The notes: a model not told the origin generated them from the sequence alone. A stretch of 64,000 nucleotides of DNA from an uncultured Bacteroidota bacterium (GCA_903824665.1 CAIJXT010000025.1:62001-126000); one strand, 5' to 3'; numbered from the stretch's first letter, positions 19,490-29,107 are shown. Program-made: numbers and translations.

Positions 19490-20173
19490 CTAACGGGTAA
19501 GAATTTTGTTCACCTCAGATCCCTTTCCCGTTTCTGATTTTTGGGCATTAAACAGTGTACTGGCAAATAACGCCATACCAATCAGAAAAATACATGCCGC
19601 CGAAAATCGCTGCACATAGATCACCATACGCACAGTGAGGATTTTTTTGATCCGTGATGCCAGAAAAACTTTGGAGAAGTCAATACCCAGAATGACCACC
19701 AGCGCAGTGCCAAAAAGTATGAAACGGTACATGCCGGTAGTATTAGCGGTCACGGTCACCGCACCTAGCCAGGTTATGAGCACCCCCGGATTGAGGGTAT
19801 TGACCAGAAAGCCGCTCACCCAGATACGGGCTATATCGCCACCCGATATCGCCAGTTGCACCGCCGATGGTCGCTTGGGTTTCAGCTTGCGCAGCAACCC
19901 CGTGAGGCCAATAGCCATCAGCGCCACCGCGCCGGCAAAACCAATGTGTTTCTGGTACGGTTCCAGATAGCGCAGCCACTGGGCGGCCAGGTTGGCGATG
20001 GCCACATAGAGCGCGTCGCTTACAGATACACCCAGCACAAATGCAAGCCCTGCCTTGTAGCTGAAATTGAGACTGTAACGGATGATTGCAAAAAGGGTAG
20101 GACCAACAGATATGGCCATGAACAGACCAACCAAAACGCCCTTGACCACGGCATCGACTAAGTGCATAGCCAT
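19490..20173 (-). CDS. LysE family amino-acid exporter
   Basis: An inner-membrane protein of about 227 residues with six hydrophobic segments. The N-terminal part VLVGLFMAISVGPTLFAIIRYSLNFSYKAGLAFVLG holds the LysE family signature (GPxxxxxxR and a Gly-rich helix with a GxxxSDxxYV continuation, here GVSVSDALYVAIA). Members export lysine, arginine, threonine or homoserine by proton exchange; the substrate here is not determinable. The start is uncertain: ATGs at 20173 and 20167 and a GTG at 20194 are all in frame; I chose 20173. The C-terminus runs straight into the GTGCGCAAAAA repeat region. It is divergent from purC. Confidence 0.85.
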   Translation of the reverse strand: MAMHLVDAVVKGVLVGLFMAISVGPTLFAIIRYSLNFSYKAGLAFVLGVSVSDALYVAIANLAAQWLRYLEPYQKHIGFAGAVALMAIGLTGLLRKLKPKRPSAVQLAISGGDIARIWVSGFLVNTLNPGVLITWLGAVTVTANTTGMYRFILFGTALVVILGIDFSKVFLASRIKKILTVRMVIYVQRFSAACIFLIGMALFASTLFNAQKSETGKGSEVNKILTR

Positions 20174-20283
20174 GGCAAGATAGCGAAATTGCACGAGGAT
20201 AATGATGATAGGACACAGTATATTGATAGATTTTGTGATTCCAAAGGGTTTAATTATTTGGATTTTATTTGGTAATATTCTTT

Positions 20284-20312
20284 TTGGCTGTTATCTCTTT
20301 CTACTATCTTTG
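20284..20312 (+). promoter_or_regulatory. Bacteroidota-type promoter for purC
   Basis: TTG at 20284-20286, an 18-base spacer, then TATCTTTG at 20305-20312, matching TTG-N17-23-TAnnTTTG. The purC ATG follows 40 bases later. Confidence 0.75.
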
Positions 20313-20352
20313 CCGTCCTTTTATTTAACCGTTCAAAAACAAAATTGTCCAT

Positions 20353-21270
20353 ATGCAGCTACCCGGCCAGACAAATTTCTATAAAGGTAAAGTACGCGAT
20401 GTGTACACGATAAATGACAAATACATGGTGATGATGGTGAGCGACCGCATATCTGCATTCGATGTGGTATTGCCCCGCCCCATACCTTATAAAGGCCAGG
20501 TGCTCAACCAGATAGCGGCACAGTTTCTGGATGCTACCAGAGATATAGTACCCAACTGGAAGATCAGCACACCACTGCCCAACGCCACAATTGGTTACAA
20601 GTGCGAAACCTACCCGGTAGAGATGGTAGTGCGCGGCAACCTCACAGGGCATGCATGGCGTACCTACAAATCGGGCAAGCGCACATTGTGCGGCATAGCA
20701 CTGCCTGATGGACTGAAGGAAAATGACTTCTTTGACCAACCGATCATTACCCCTACTACTAAGGCACACGAGGGGCACGATGAGGACATATCCAGAGAAG
20801 AGATCATCAGCAGCGGCCTAGTATCAAAAGAAGAATACGAGCAGCTCGAAAAATACACACTGGCATTGTTCGAGCGTGGCCGCGAAATAGCAAAAGGCCG
20901 GGGCCTGATACTGGTCGACACCAAGTATGAGTTCGGCAGAATAGGGGATACCATCTACCTGATCGACGAGATTCACACCCCCGATTCGTCCAGGTACTTT
21001 TATATGGAAGGTTACGAAGACCGCCAGCGCAAAGGCGAGGCGCAGAAACAATTGTCTAAAGAATTTGTTCGTGAGTGGCTCATGGAAAATGGCTTTCAGG
21101 GACAGGAAGGCCAGCAGATACCCGAAATGACGGAGGAAGTAGTAGGCAGCATATCTGAACGCTATATAGAGCTGTTTGAGGTAGTAACCGGCAAGACCTT
21201 CATGAAGCACGACGTTAACTATGCCGACCAACAGAATAAACTGGAAGAGGCACTGAAACAACTGCCATAA
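20353..21270 (+). CDS. purC: Phosphoribosylaminoimidazole-succinocarboxamide synthase (SAICAR synthase)
   Basis: Step of de novo purine synthesis joining CAIR and aspartate with ATP. It is 305 residues, the longer form common in this phylum. Motifs: [10 protein letters not shown] (nucleotide-binding N-terminus), [23 protein letters not shown] near residue 30, [13 protein letters not shown] (substrate site) and the Asp-rich [12 protein letters not shown] plus [12 protein letters not shown] signature near residue 200. The ATG at 20353 is next to the conserved start of the fold. It has its own promoter and a strong terminator, so it is probably a single-gene unit. Confidence 0.97.
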   Translation: MQLPGQTNFYKGKVRDVYTINDKYMVMMVSDRISAFDVVLPRPIPYKGQVLNQIAAQFLDATRDIVPNWKISTPLPNATIGYKCETYPVEMVVRGNLTGHAWRTYKSGKRTLCGIALPDGLKENDFFDQPIITPTTKAHEGHDEDISREEIISSGLVSKEEYEQLEKYTLALFERGREIAKGRGLILVDTKYEFGRIGDTIYLIDEIHTPDSSRYFYMEGYEDRQRKGEAQKQLSKEFVREWLMENGFQGQEGQQIPEMTEEVVGSISERYIELFEVVTGKTFMKHDVNYADQQNKLEEALKQLP

Positions 21271-21287
21271 GCTTGGCAAAAAAATAT

Positions 21288-21316
21288 ACGCCTGCGAACC
21301 GATGGTTCGCAGGCGT
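21288..21316 (+). terminator. Intrinsic terminator after purC
   Basis: A 13-bp perfect stem, ACGCCTGCGAACC with its complement, around a GAT loop. It lies 17 bases past the purC stop and may also serve the convergent DUF4199 gene. Confidence 0.8.
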
Positions 21317-21339
21317 TTAATACCCAATTAAGTTGATAT

Positions 21340-21876
21340 TCAGGCTGTTGGAGCCGTTGGTTTTTCCTTGCGCTTCAGTATCAGTGCAGAAATCACCGAT
21401 ACCACCAGCCCCAGAGGCAGTATCTCCATATAGGTGATCAAGGCAAAGTATATGGGATTGCTGTACAGGCCTTTGTAATATTCGGCCTCCTTCACCTTCG
21501 CGGCTATTTTAGCTTCGCTGGCATGCGCGTTTTTCAATTCTGTCACCATCCGTTCAGCATACCTGGTCATATAGTCGGGCATATAGTAATGGTACAGCAG
21601 CGCCCACGCAGCCACATACATCGTAGCGGTAATGAGCGCCATCATCGCACCCATGGTAAAGCCCTGCTTGAAAGTGAGTACCCCATCATTGTGCTTGTCT
21701 CTGAATACCTTGATGCCCACAAATAGCATAGAGAACGCCAGCAGCATAAAGGCATAGCCCAGCACCATACTGCCGCTGTAGTTCGGGTCGTTGTAAGAAC
21801 TGATCATCCCGAAGACCAGTAATGCCGCACTGATGGTGCCGGCGATGAAACCATAGATAAGTACTATTTTTTTCAT
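21340..21876 (-). CDS. DUF4199 family membrane protein
   Basis: A 178-residue integral membrane protein from the ATG at 21876 (the open frame extends 18 codons upstream without signal-like sequence). Four hydrophobic segments: about residues 4-25, 37-55, 76-98 and 140-165. The central FRDKHNDGVLTFKQGFTMG between the second and third segments is the DUF4199 hallmark. A charged helical stretch (ELKNAHASEAKIAAKVKEAEYYKGL) precedes the last membrane helix. Function of the family is unknown. It converges on purC and shares its terminator hairpin. Confidence 0.85.
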   Translation of the reverse strand: MKKIVLIYGFIAGTISAALLVFGMISSYNDPNYSGSMVLGYAFMLLAFSMLFVGIKVFRDKHNDGVLTFKQGFTMGAMMALITATMYVAAWALLYHYYMPDYMTRYAERMVTELKNAHASEAKIAAKVKEAEYYKGLYSNPIYFALITYMEILPLGLVVSVISALILKRKEKPTAPTA

Positions 21877-22021
21877 AAGTAGTTGTTTGGTTGAACGCTG
21901 CAAAATTGCATTAGTCCGTCGTAAAGACACTCATACTTTAGGATGATTTTGCTGCAAACCGGCAATTTTTCGTCCTTTAGACCTATGGATTTCGGGTCGT
22001 CGTCAGGTAGTATCGGGCTGA

Positions 22022-22510
22022 TCAGTTTATCCAGCCCAGCTTGCGGGCATGGTCTACTGCCTGGGTGCGGCGTTTCACATCCAGCTTCACAAACAGGTTA
22101 GAGGCATGTGTCTTCACCGTACTCAGCGACACAAACAGCGTATCGGCTATCTGCTGGTTACTCATGCCGGCTGCCATATGTTGCAACACCTCCAACTCGC
22201 GCGCACTTATACCATAGTGTTCGGGTGGGGTACTGCGAACGGGTATTTTGAAAGAAGCGACGGCAGGTGTATCAAGGGTAGGTACATTGTTATTATGGTC
22301 TATAACTGTGGTCTGTGGTCTGAACAATTTACGTGCCAGCCAGATGCCCAATCCGGTAAATAGCAGTGCGACGGCACCTACAAAAGCATCGGTAGATGCC
22401 GCCTGAAGCAGTAAGCGCAGCTCCAGCCACTTGAGCAATACAAGCAGCAATGCCAGCGAAGTGCCATATATAATAGTGTGCTTTGCCGCAACTGGCAACC
22501 GGAAATACAT
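22022..22510 (-). CDS. Membrane-anchored LuxR-type HTH transcription regulator
   Basis: 162 residues. Two N-terminal membrane helices (about residues 12-30 and 41-58) are followed by a linker and a C-terminal LuxR/GerE DNA-binding domain: ISARELEVLQHMAAGMSNQQIADTLFVSLSTVKTHASNLFVKLDVKRRTQAV has the recognition helix SLSTVKTH. There is no receiver or ligand-binding domain, so any signal would come through the membrane part. The ATG at 22510 begins just before the first helix; the longer frame to 22639 has no support. A consensus promoter lies upstream. It is divergent from a small membrane protein at 22633, a possible target or partner. Confidence 0.87.
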   Translation of the reverse strand: MYFRLPVAAKHTIIYGTSLALLLVLLKWLELRLLLQAASTDAFVGAVALLFTGLGIWLARKLFRPQTTVIDHNNNVPTLDTPAVASFKIPVRSTPPEHYGISARELEVLQHMAAGMSNQQIADTLFVSLSTVKTHASNLFVKLDVKRRTQAVDHARKLGWIN

Positions 22511-22531
22511 AATAGTCAAATTGTTTACAGT

Positions 22532-22564
22532 CAAAAGTACGAATTTTGCAACCTGCGACCACAA
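22532..22564 (-). promoter_or_regulatory. Bacteroidota-type promoter for the LuxR-type gene
   Basis: Minus strand: TTG (22564-22562), 22-base spacer, TACTTTTG (22539-22532), matching the phylum consensus. Confidence 0.65.
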
Positions 22565-22632
22565 TGGTATCTCCTGCTTGCAGGCGATATAGCCACAAGT
22601 TGCAGTTACTCGAGTATAGCCACTCCCAACAA

Positions 22633-23016
22633 ATGACAAAACGCAACCTATACAAGCTCACCGATCTGGCAATACAGCTATCGTGCATCATTTTGCCATG
22701 GTCTTATTTTGCAATGCAACCGGCAGGTATGCGCGGTCTGGTGCTCAATCAGCTCATTGTCAGCTACCTAATCATCGCGGCAAGCCAGATCGTGAGCAGC
22801 GTACTGAACAAAATGTACATGCCGGTAGCTTTGAAAGCCAATTCGAGAAAATGGTATGAGCTGGCACTAATGGTCGTAGCAGCAATGGTAGTAATAGCAG
22901 GTGCCATGAATGCATTAATGCTTGTATTTTTGATATTGCTTTACCTGAGTCCTGTACTAATGCTATGGTATATGGTCATTACTATCGCAGAGCTCATCAA
23001 AATAAGGAAAGCATAA
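22633..23016 (+). CDS. Small integral membrane protein, unknown
   Basis: 127 residues with three or four hydrophobic segments (about 8-28, 38-58, 72-92 and 95-117) and a short basic tail (ELIKIRKA). The ATG at 22633 starts MTKRNLYKLTDLA, a normal inside-positive beginning; the frame extends upstream to 22546 without support. I do not recognise a family. It lies 19 bases before aroK on the same strand, so it may be the first gene of a membrane protein-aroK-DUF423 operon, and it is divergent from the LuxR-type gene. Confidence 0.65.
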   Translation: MTKRNLYKLTDLAIQLSCIILPWSYFAMQPAGMRGLVLNQLIVSYLIIAASQIVSSVLNKMYMPVALKANSRKWYELALMVVAAMVVIAGAMNALMLVFLILLYLSPVLMLWYMVITIAELIKIRKA

Positions 23017-23035
23017 ACGAGTTAGCCAGATAAGT

Positions 23036-23584
23036 ATGCCTGTACCAAACGAACAGCAGTTGATCGCCCCGCAAAACAACAAACCTGTGTTCCTCATCGG
23101 AATGCCTGGTGCAGGTAAGACTTATTGGGGGCAAAAAGTGGCTGCGGCATTTGGTCTTACCTTTTGTGATCTGGATTTTGTGATCGAAAACCAAACAGGA
23201 AAAACAATCACACAACTGTTTGATACCGTTGGAGACTTAGGGTTTCGGCAGGCAGAACGGGATTGCATGCTAAGTTTAAATAATGGCGACATCAACAATA
23301 CTATTATTGCCTGTGGTGGTGGAACGCCCTGCTTTTATGACAATATGAATGTGATGAAAGCAATGGGTAAGGTAGTATACCTTTATGCTACGCCAGAAGT
23401 ATTGGCTCCCAGACTTAAGGAGGAAGCTGCTAAGAGACCCTTATTGGTCGGTCAGCCGCAACCCGAACAATTTTTAACCGACCTCCTAAGCCGTAGGCAA
23501 GAATACTATCGCCAGGCGCACTATATTTTACAAGTCACAGACATAACAGTTGATACCTTTGCAAAAATTCTGAATGATGTATAA
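23036..23584 (+). CDS. aroK: Shikimate kinase
   Basis: Phosphorylates shikimate at the 3-hydroxyl using ATP in aromatic amino-acid synthesis. 182 residues. P-loop GMPGAGKT at about residues 22-29, the substrate-binding DLD (DLDFVIE), FRQAE (the FRxxE motif) and CGGGTPC (GGG, near residue 95) are all present; the lid region has KRPLL. The N-terminal 15 residues are an unconserved lead. Its 3' end overlaps the DUF423 gene by 11 bases. No other aro genes are nearby. Confidence 0.95.
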   Translation: MPVPNEQQLIAPQNNKPVFLIGMPGAGKTYWGQKVAAAFGLTFCDLDFVIENQTGKTITQLFDTVGDLGFRQAERDCMLSLNNGDINNTIIACGGGTPCFYDNMNVMKAMGKVVYLYATPEVLAPRLKEEAAKRPLLVGQPQPEQFLTDLLSRRQEYYRQAHYILQVTDITVDTFAKILNDV

Positions 23585-23963
23585 ACAGGCATTGGTAGCC
23601 GGAGGATTGCTTGCCGCCATAGCGGTATTGCTGGGAGCAATGGGTGCTCACTCACTCAAAAAAGTGCTGGATCCGCAAATGCTGGCAGTGTTTGAGACCG
23701 GGGTAAGATATCATTTTTACCATAGCGTGGGGTTGTTATTGGCTGGCATCATTTATATGCAGTATCCGGTAAAACAGCTCAGGCTGGCGACCACCTTTTT
23801 TATCACCGGAATACTCCTGTTTAGTGGGTCGCTGTATGCTATTGCGTTACTGAGTATCAGCGGTATATCTATCGGTCCCGCCGGTATACTTACTCCTGTT
23901 GGCGGTGTTTTCTTCATTTTGGGTTGGCTGTGGATGGTCATAGGTATAACGCGTGGTAAATAG
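23574..23963 (+). CDS. DUF423 family membrane protein
   Basis: 129 residues, four membrane helices. The family features LLGAMGAHSLKK (LGAxGAH) near residue 20, FETGVRYHFYHSVGLLL near residue 40 and the SGSLYAIAL / GPAGILTPVGGVFFILGW end are all present, as in E. coli YgdD. Function is unknown. The start may be ATG 23574 or the next codon 23577. It overlaps aroK by 11 bases, so co-translation is likely. Confidence 0.92.
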   Translation: MMYKQALVAGGLLAAIAVLLGAMGAHSLKKVLDPQMLAVFETGVRYHFYHSVGLLLAGIIYMQYPVKQLRLATTFFITGILLFSGSLYAIALLSISGISIGPAGILTPVGGVFFILGWLWMVIGITRGK

Positions 23964-24014
23964 GCATTACCCCTGACGAAACCTTTTTGCTAATTTGCAC
24001 ATCAATACTACTAA

Positions 24015-26669
24015 GTGCGATCAATTTTGTTCAGAATACCTTTGGTGCTTTTCCTGTTGTTTTTGTTTGCTGCAGATCTGGTGGCGCAGCAGCGCTATGA
24101 GCTCAGCAAGGGCTGGCGGTGCATCCGCGCCAAAGACGCGGTAATGCCGGGCACCACGATCTCAGACCCTGCTACGAAACTTACCGGATGGATGCCTGCA
24201 GTGGTGCCGGGTACTGTGCTTACCTCGCTGCTGCACAACAAGAAAATTCCTGACCCTTTTTATGGGGCGAACAATAAACAAATTCCGGATATTTCCGAGA
24301 CCGGCAATGACCATTATACCTACTGGTTTGTCACTGATTTTGTTGAAAAGGTGATACCCGGTGGCCATGTGTGGCTACAATTCAGAGGTGTTAACTATGG
24401 ATATGATGTGTTTCTGAATGGAAAGAAGCTGAATATCAGGCGGGAAGAAGGGATGTACCTGCGCCATACTATTGATATCAGCCCCTACCTGACAAAGGAC
24501 GGCAGAAATAGGGTAGCAGTAATAGTTTATCCACCCGATCCGGCCGGCAATCCCAATGGAGGGCAGGGTGGTGATGGTGTTATAGCACGCAGCGTCACCA
24601 ACCAGTATGTGGCAGGGTGGGACTGGATACAACCGGTACACGACCGCAATACCGGAATCTGGGACAAGGTATACATAGAAAAGACTGGTCCCGGAAATCT
24701 TGAAAATGTACATGTTGAGACGCATGTACATGGTAAAAGACTAAAAGACGGTCCGCAGGAACCTGCTAAACTGGAAGTAACCGCCGAAGTGACCAACTGG
24801 AGTGATAAAGCGCTTCGCGGCACAGTACAGTTTGAGCTCGATGGTGGTATTGTATCCAGAAGGGTAGTGGTGAAGCCCTTCAGTTTTGAGTTTGTAGAGC
24901 TTCCGGTGGTGACTGTTTTTGAGCCGCGGTTATGGTGGCCTAATGGCTATGGTCCCCAAAACTTATATCAGGTCAAGGTTCGTTTTGTTACAGACGACGC
25001 GGTAACGTCTGACGAAGAAACAGCGAACTTCGGCCTGCGAGAGCTTACTACCAGGTGGAACACAACCACCAACAGCCGCGAAATATATGTAAATGGGCAG
25101 CGCATATTTGTAAAAGGTGCAAACTGGATAGCCTCAGATGCTATGCTCAGATTTTCCGATGAAAGGTATGACGCTGAAGTGCGGTATCACCGCGACATGA
25201 ATCTGAACATGATACGTGTTTGGGGAGGCGGGCTAACAGAACGACCCGAGTTTTACGACGCCTGTGATAGGTATGGATTATTGGTAATGCAGGACTTGTG
25301 GATGACCGGCGATTGTAATGGCAGGTGGCACGACACCTACAAAAAGGACGATACAACAGCTAGGCGCCAATACCCCGACGATCATGACCTTTGGCTGGCG
25401 TCGTGCAGCGATCAGGTGAAAATGCTACGCAACCATCCTTCGCTGGCTTTATGGTGCGGTGGAAATGAGATTCGGCCGCCGGCAGATATGCTGCGTGTGG
25501 TCAAAGACTCACTGCTCCCGGCATTAGACCCCAATCGTTACTTCTTTGAGTACTCTAATCACGACAGTATGTCGCTCAGGGCTCATGACGGACCATATAC
25601 GATACAGAAAGATAGCTATTTCTGGGAACACCGGTCTTACGGATGGAATTCGGAAATTGGTTCGGTAGGCATTGGTGATATCGAGTCTTTAAGGCGGTTT
25701 TTGCCAGATGCCAACCTTGTGCCACCGATGTATGATGTGGAAGCCAGAAAATGGAATGCCGACGAGATGTGGCAGTACCACAAGTATAGTAGTTATGATT
25801 CGGCCATAGAAGAGTATGGTCACCCTTTGAACATTGAAGACTTTGCAACAAAAGCTCAATTGGTAAACTACAACCAGTACCGGTCACTTATGGAGGGCTT
25901 TACAACGCGTATGTGGGACTGGTATACCGGAGTGCTTGTATGGAAAACTCAGAATCCCTGGACGGCTATGGTTGGGCAGATGTATGATGTGTACCTTGAT
26001 CCCAATGCAGCCATGTTTGGCTTAAAAACGGGTGCGGCACCACTGCACATCATTTACAATCCCAGATGGAAGTCTGTTATGATCGCAAACAATTACCCTG
26101 CTCAGGAGCGTAAAGTGTTGTTTTCGTATAGTGTCACAAAGGCAGCGACAACAGTTATGGGCAAGAGCGATTCTGTTTTTATCATTCCACCAGATACCTG
26201 TCTGATGATTGGTGGCGCACCCGATATATTACGGAAAGTAGATGGAACAGACACTATGAGCGGTGCGTTTCTAAATCTGAAATTGCTTGATGCGGCTACA
26301 AAAGAAATAATTGACGAAAATTTGTATTGGTTTCCCGGCCGGGATGGTACTTATAAATGGTTGTCTCAGATCAGGCCGGCATACCTGACCATAACAGCAG
26401 TAAGCAAGGGCCCCGGCAAAATCGCAGTAACGCTGAAAAACCGTTCAGAAAGTAATATTGCGTTTTTCAACAGAATATCGCTTGTTGATAAACAAACAAA
26501 GAAAAGGATATTGCCGGTTTTCTGCAATAATAACTATATTTCCGTTCCTCCACAGGGCGAACGTACTGTGCTGATTGAGTACAGGTCCACCGGAAAGGTC
26601 GTGCCGGAAGTATGCGTTGAGGGGTGGAATGCCAAAAAAGTATTTGTAAACATTGACAAAGCGAAATGA
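24015..26669 (+). CDS. Glycoside hydrolase family 2, exo-beta-glucosaminidase or beta-mannosidase type
   Basis: An exported 884-residue glycosidase starting at a GTG (24015); signal peptide to about residue 25 (ADLVAQ). The order is the GH2 one: N-terminal jelly-roll (HYTYWFVTDF, LQFRGVNYGYDVFLNG), an Ig-like domain, and the TIM barrel. LWCGGNE near residue 480-485 carries the acid/base Glu, and NSEIGS near residue 545 the likely nucleophile. The SEIG form and the overall pattern resemble exo-beta-D-glucosaminidase (CsxA) and related beta-mannosidases more than beta-galactosidase. It overlaps the GH20 gene by 4 bases, so the two probably act on one GlcNAc- or GlcN-containing glycan. The precise substrate is inference. 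Confidence 0.88.
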   Translation: MRSILFRIPLVLFLLFLFAADLVAQQRYELSKGWRCIRAKDAVMPGTTISDPATKLTGWMPAVVPGTVLTSLLHNKKIPDPFYGANNKQIPDISETGNDHYTYWFVTDFVEKVIPGGHVWLQFRGVNYGYDVFLNGKKLNIRREEGMYLRHTIDISPYLTKDGRNRVAVIVYPPDPAGNPNGGQGGDGVIARSVTNQYVAGWDWIQPVHDRNTGIWDKVYIEKTGPGNLENVHVETHVHGKRLKDGPQEPAKLEVTAEVTNWSDKALRGTVQFELDGGIVSRRVVVKPFSFEFVELPVVTVFEPRLWWPNGYGPQNLYQVKVRFVTDDAVTSDEETANFGLRELTTRWNTTTNSREIYVNGQRIFVKGANWIASDAMLRFSDERYDAEVRYHRDMNLNMIRVWGGGLTERPEFYDACDRYGLLVMQDLWMTGDCNGRWHDTYKKDDTTARRQYPDDHDLWLASCSDQVKMLRNHPSLALWCGGNEIRPPADMLRVVKDSLLPALDPNRYFFEYSNHDSMSLRAHDGPYTIQKDSYFWEHRSYGWNSEIGSVGIGDIESLRRFLPDANLVPPMYDVEARKWNADEMWQYHKYSSYDSAIEEYGHPLNIEDFATKAQLVNYNQYRSLMEGFTTRMWDWYTGVLVWKTQNPWTAMVGQMYDVYLDPNAAMFGLKTGAAPLHIIYNPRWKSVMIANNYPAQERKVLFSYSVTKAATTVMGKSDSVFIIPPDTCLMIGGAPDILRKVDGTDTMSGAFLNLKLLDAATKEIIDENLYWFPGRDGTYKWLSQIRPAYLTITAVSKGPGKIAVTLKNRSESNIAFFNRISLVDKQTKKRILPVFCNNNYISVPPQGERTVLIEYRSTGKVVPEVCVEGWNAKKVFVNIDKAK

Positions 26670-28525
26670 TGAAAAAGCTATTACTGTTATTGTTGCTGCC
26701 CATGGGCCTTTTTGCACAGAACAATGATCCCAATATGGGCATTATCCCTGCACCGGCATCTGTCAGCAGAGGCAAGGGTGAGTTCAAGTTCACACCAGAG
26801 ACAATAGTGCTGGTAGACTCTCCTAATCACAAAGCCATCAAGTTCATATCAGAGTATTTGCGAAAGGCAAACCTGGCTACCAGTGTTACTGACATGGGTA
26901 CTATGGACAAAAAACGCACTTCGTTAAAGAACTCAGTCAAGCTGTCATTGATTTTCAAAGAAGATCTCCCGGCAGAAGGCTATGAACTGAAGATTACCGA
27001 AGATAATATAGAACTAAGGGGCCGCGGTGCAGGTATGTTCTATGGTATTCAGACACTGATACAACTGATACAGAAGAGCAATTCGCCGGGCTATGCTATC
27101 GTGCCCTGTGCAACCATCAAGGACAACCCGAGGTTCAGATATCGCGGAATGCACCTTGATGTAGCGCGTCACTTTTTTGATGTGGATTTCGTGAAGAAAT
27201 ACATCGATGTGATGGCGATGTACAAACTCAACTATTTTCACTGGCACCTTACTGATGATCAGGGATGGCGTATAGAAATCAAAAAATACCCGAAACTAAC
27301 AGAAATCGGCAGTATGCGTGCGCAAACCAAGGTAGGCCGTGCGGCCGGGCCTACGGCTGTTCCGGGACTGTTTGACAATACCCCGCATGGAGGCTTTTAT
27401 ACTCAGGAGCAAATTAATGATGTAATCATGTACGCTGCTTCCCGGTATATTACGGTGGTGCCGGAGATAGAAATGCCAGGTCATTCATTGGCGGCACTGG
27501 CAGCCTACCCGGAATGGAGCTGTGACGCAGGCAAGACCTATAAAGTGGGAGAGAACTGGGGAGTGTACGATGATTTTTTCTGCCCAACACCAGAGACGTT
27601 TAAAGCATTATTTGACATCCTTAAAGAGGTGATGGATATGTTCCCGAGTGCTTATGTGCACATTGGCGGCGATGAATGCAATAAGGTATCGTGGAAGAAA
27701 TCAGAGTTTTGCAGACAACTTATTGCCGAGGAGAAACTAAAGAATGATGAAGGGCTGCAAAGCTATTTTATCAACAAGATCGCTAAGTATGTAAGTTCGC
27801 AGGGGCGGCAGATCATTGGTTGGGATGAAATACTGGAAGGTGGTCTTGCACCCGGATCGGTGGTAATGAGCTGGCAGGGAGAGAAAGGTGGTATTGCTGC
27901 TGCCCAAATGGGCCACGATGTAGTCATGACCCCGGGCAGCGGCGGATTGTATTTCGATCATGTGCAAAGCAAATCGACTCAGGAACCGCTAAGCATTGGT
28001 GGGCATGCACCATTAAGTAAAACATACGGATATGACCCGCTTCCATCTGTGCTGACATCCGCTCAGCAAAAATATGTTATTGGTGTACAGGCAAATCTGT
28101 GGACAGAATACATCGCTACACCAGGCAAGGCAGAATACATGCTGCTGCCACGAATGCTCGCATTGTCAGAAACAGCCTGGTCTCTGCCGTCAAATAAAGA
28201 TTACAAAAACTTCTCTACCCAGCGCATCCCAAGACACCTTGCCCAGCTGGACCGCAATGGATATAACTATCGTGTGCCTGTACCAATTGGCGCGTCTGAC
28301 ACAGTTCTAAAAGGCAATAAATTTAAGATCGAACTGGCTCCATCGGTTGATGGCGCGAAAATTCATTATACAATTGATGGTGCAGAACCTACTGAAAATG
28401 ACCTCGTTTACACAGCGCCTCTTGAGTTCACCGTTCCCGAGCGTGAAACAATTGTTTTCCGGAGCATTGTTGTAACCTCGTCTGGTAAAAGAAGTGTGTC
28501 TACTTCAATAAAAATGGAAAATTAG
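26666..28525 (+). CDS. Beta-N-acetylhexosaminidase, GH20
   Basis: Removes terminal GlcNAc or GalNAc by substrate-assisted catalysis. 619 residues with signal peptide (LLLLLLLPMGLFAQ). An N-terminal GH20b domain (about 25-150) precedes the barrel: RYRGMHLDVARHFF, HWHLTDDQGWRIEI and the catalytic Asp-Glu pair in HIGGDE near residues 331-336; later GWDEIL and the Trp-containing VQANLWTEYI. The C-terminal about 75 residues are a small beta-domain like the FN3/CHB_HEX_C end. ATGATGA overlaps the GH2 stop; the second ATG (26669) is an alternative start. Cleaved chitobiose or N-glycan pieces are plausible substrates. Confidence 0.95.
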   Translation: MMKKLLLLLLLPMGLFAQNNDPNMGIIPAPASVSRGKGEFKFTPETIVLVDSPNHKAIKFISEYLRKANLATSVTDMGTMDKKRTSLKNSVKLSLIFKEDLPAEGYELKITEDNIELRGRGAGMFYGIQTLIQLIQKSNSPGYAIVPCATIKDNPRFRYRGMHLDVARHFFDVDFVKKYIDVMAMYKLNYFHWHLTDDQGWRIEIKKYPKLTEIGSMRAQTKVGRAAGPTAVPGLFDNTPHGGFYTQEQINDVIMYAASRYITVVPEIEMPGHSLAALAAYPEWSCDAGKTYKVGENWGVYDDFFCPTPETFKALFDILKEVMDMFPSAYVHIGGDECNKVSWKKSEFCRQLIAEEKLKNDEGLQSYFINKIAKYVSSQGRQIIGWDEILEGGLAPGSVVMSWQGEKGGIAAAQMGHDVVMTPGSGGLYFDHVQSKSTQEPLSIGGHAPLSKTYGYDPLPSVLTSAQQKYVIGVQANLWTEYIATPGKAEYMLLPRMLALSETAWSLPSNKDYKNFSTQRIPRHLAQLDRNGYNYRVPVPIGASDTVLKGNKFKIELAPSVDGAKIHYTIDGAEPTENDLVYTAPLEFTVPERETIVFRSIVVTSSGKRSVSTSIKMEN

Positions 28526-28609
28526 TTGTCATGCAAATGCGCAACCGGTTTGCTGAATTGCTTGTAAGAAGGCAGAAAACGATAATCAAACGAAACAATA
28601 TTTAATATT

Positions 28610-29044
28610 TTGGAGCCATTCGTAAAAGTAGTAATAAGCATCAATGCACCGAAAAATAAGGTGTGGAATACACTTGTAGACCCTGAAAAAACAGCAAAGT
28701 ACATGTTTGGCTGCAGACCAGTAACCGACTGGCTGCCAGGCAGCACTTTGGATTGGGTAGGCATTGCCGACGGTAAAAACGTGACTTATGTGACGGGTAA
28801 AGTGGTTAGATTTGAGCCAGACGAGGCTTTGGTCTATACTGTAATTGACCCCAACGCTACCTACCCGCTGACGCCCGAAAACCACCTGACAGTAACCTGC
28901 ATGCTGGATGAGGTGAACGGCGCCACGGTATTGACAGTAACTCAGGGCGACTATACAAAGGTTGCAGATGGTGAAAAACGTTATGGTCATGGAAACGGCT
29001 GGCATCAGCTCGGCGCAGCCATCAAAGCGATGTCGGAAGAATAG
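28610..29044 (+). CDS. SRPBCC (START/Bet v1-like) domain protein
   Basis: A 144-residue cytoplasmic protein of the AHSA1/SRPBCC superfamily. The N-terminal KVVISINAPKNKVWNTLVDPEKTAKYMFG matches the usual opening strand and helix, and the C-terminal ATVLTVTQGD...GNGWHQLGAAIKAMSEE the last strand and long helix. No catalytic site is defined. The only start that keeps the first strand is a TTG at 28610, because the first ATG in frame lies inside the domain. It follows the GH20 gene by about 85 bases on the same strand; a functional link is not evident. Confidence 0.82.
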   Translation: MEPFVKVVISINAPKNKVWNTLVDPEKTAKYMFGCRPVTDWLPGSTLDWVGIADGKNVTYVTGKVVRFEPDEALVYTVIDPNATYPLTPENHLTVTCMLDEVNGATVLTVTQGDYTKVADGEKRYGHGNGWHQLGAAIKAMSEE

Positions 29045-29107
29045 GTGGCTGTTTTAATATTTCCTGATTATCTCCTTTTATTCCATGTTTATCTCAGGCA
29101 TTGTGCC

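Noticed and set aside
19255-19500. 81-codon plus-strand frame across the second box element
   Set aside because: Its coding potential comes from the repeat itself (KQLRKKCAKI is the translation of the box pair). No start context or domain.
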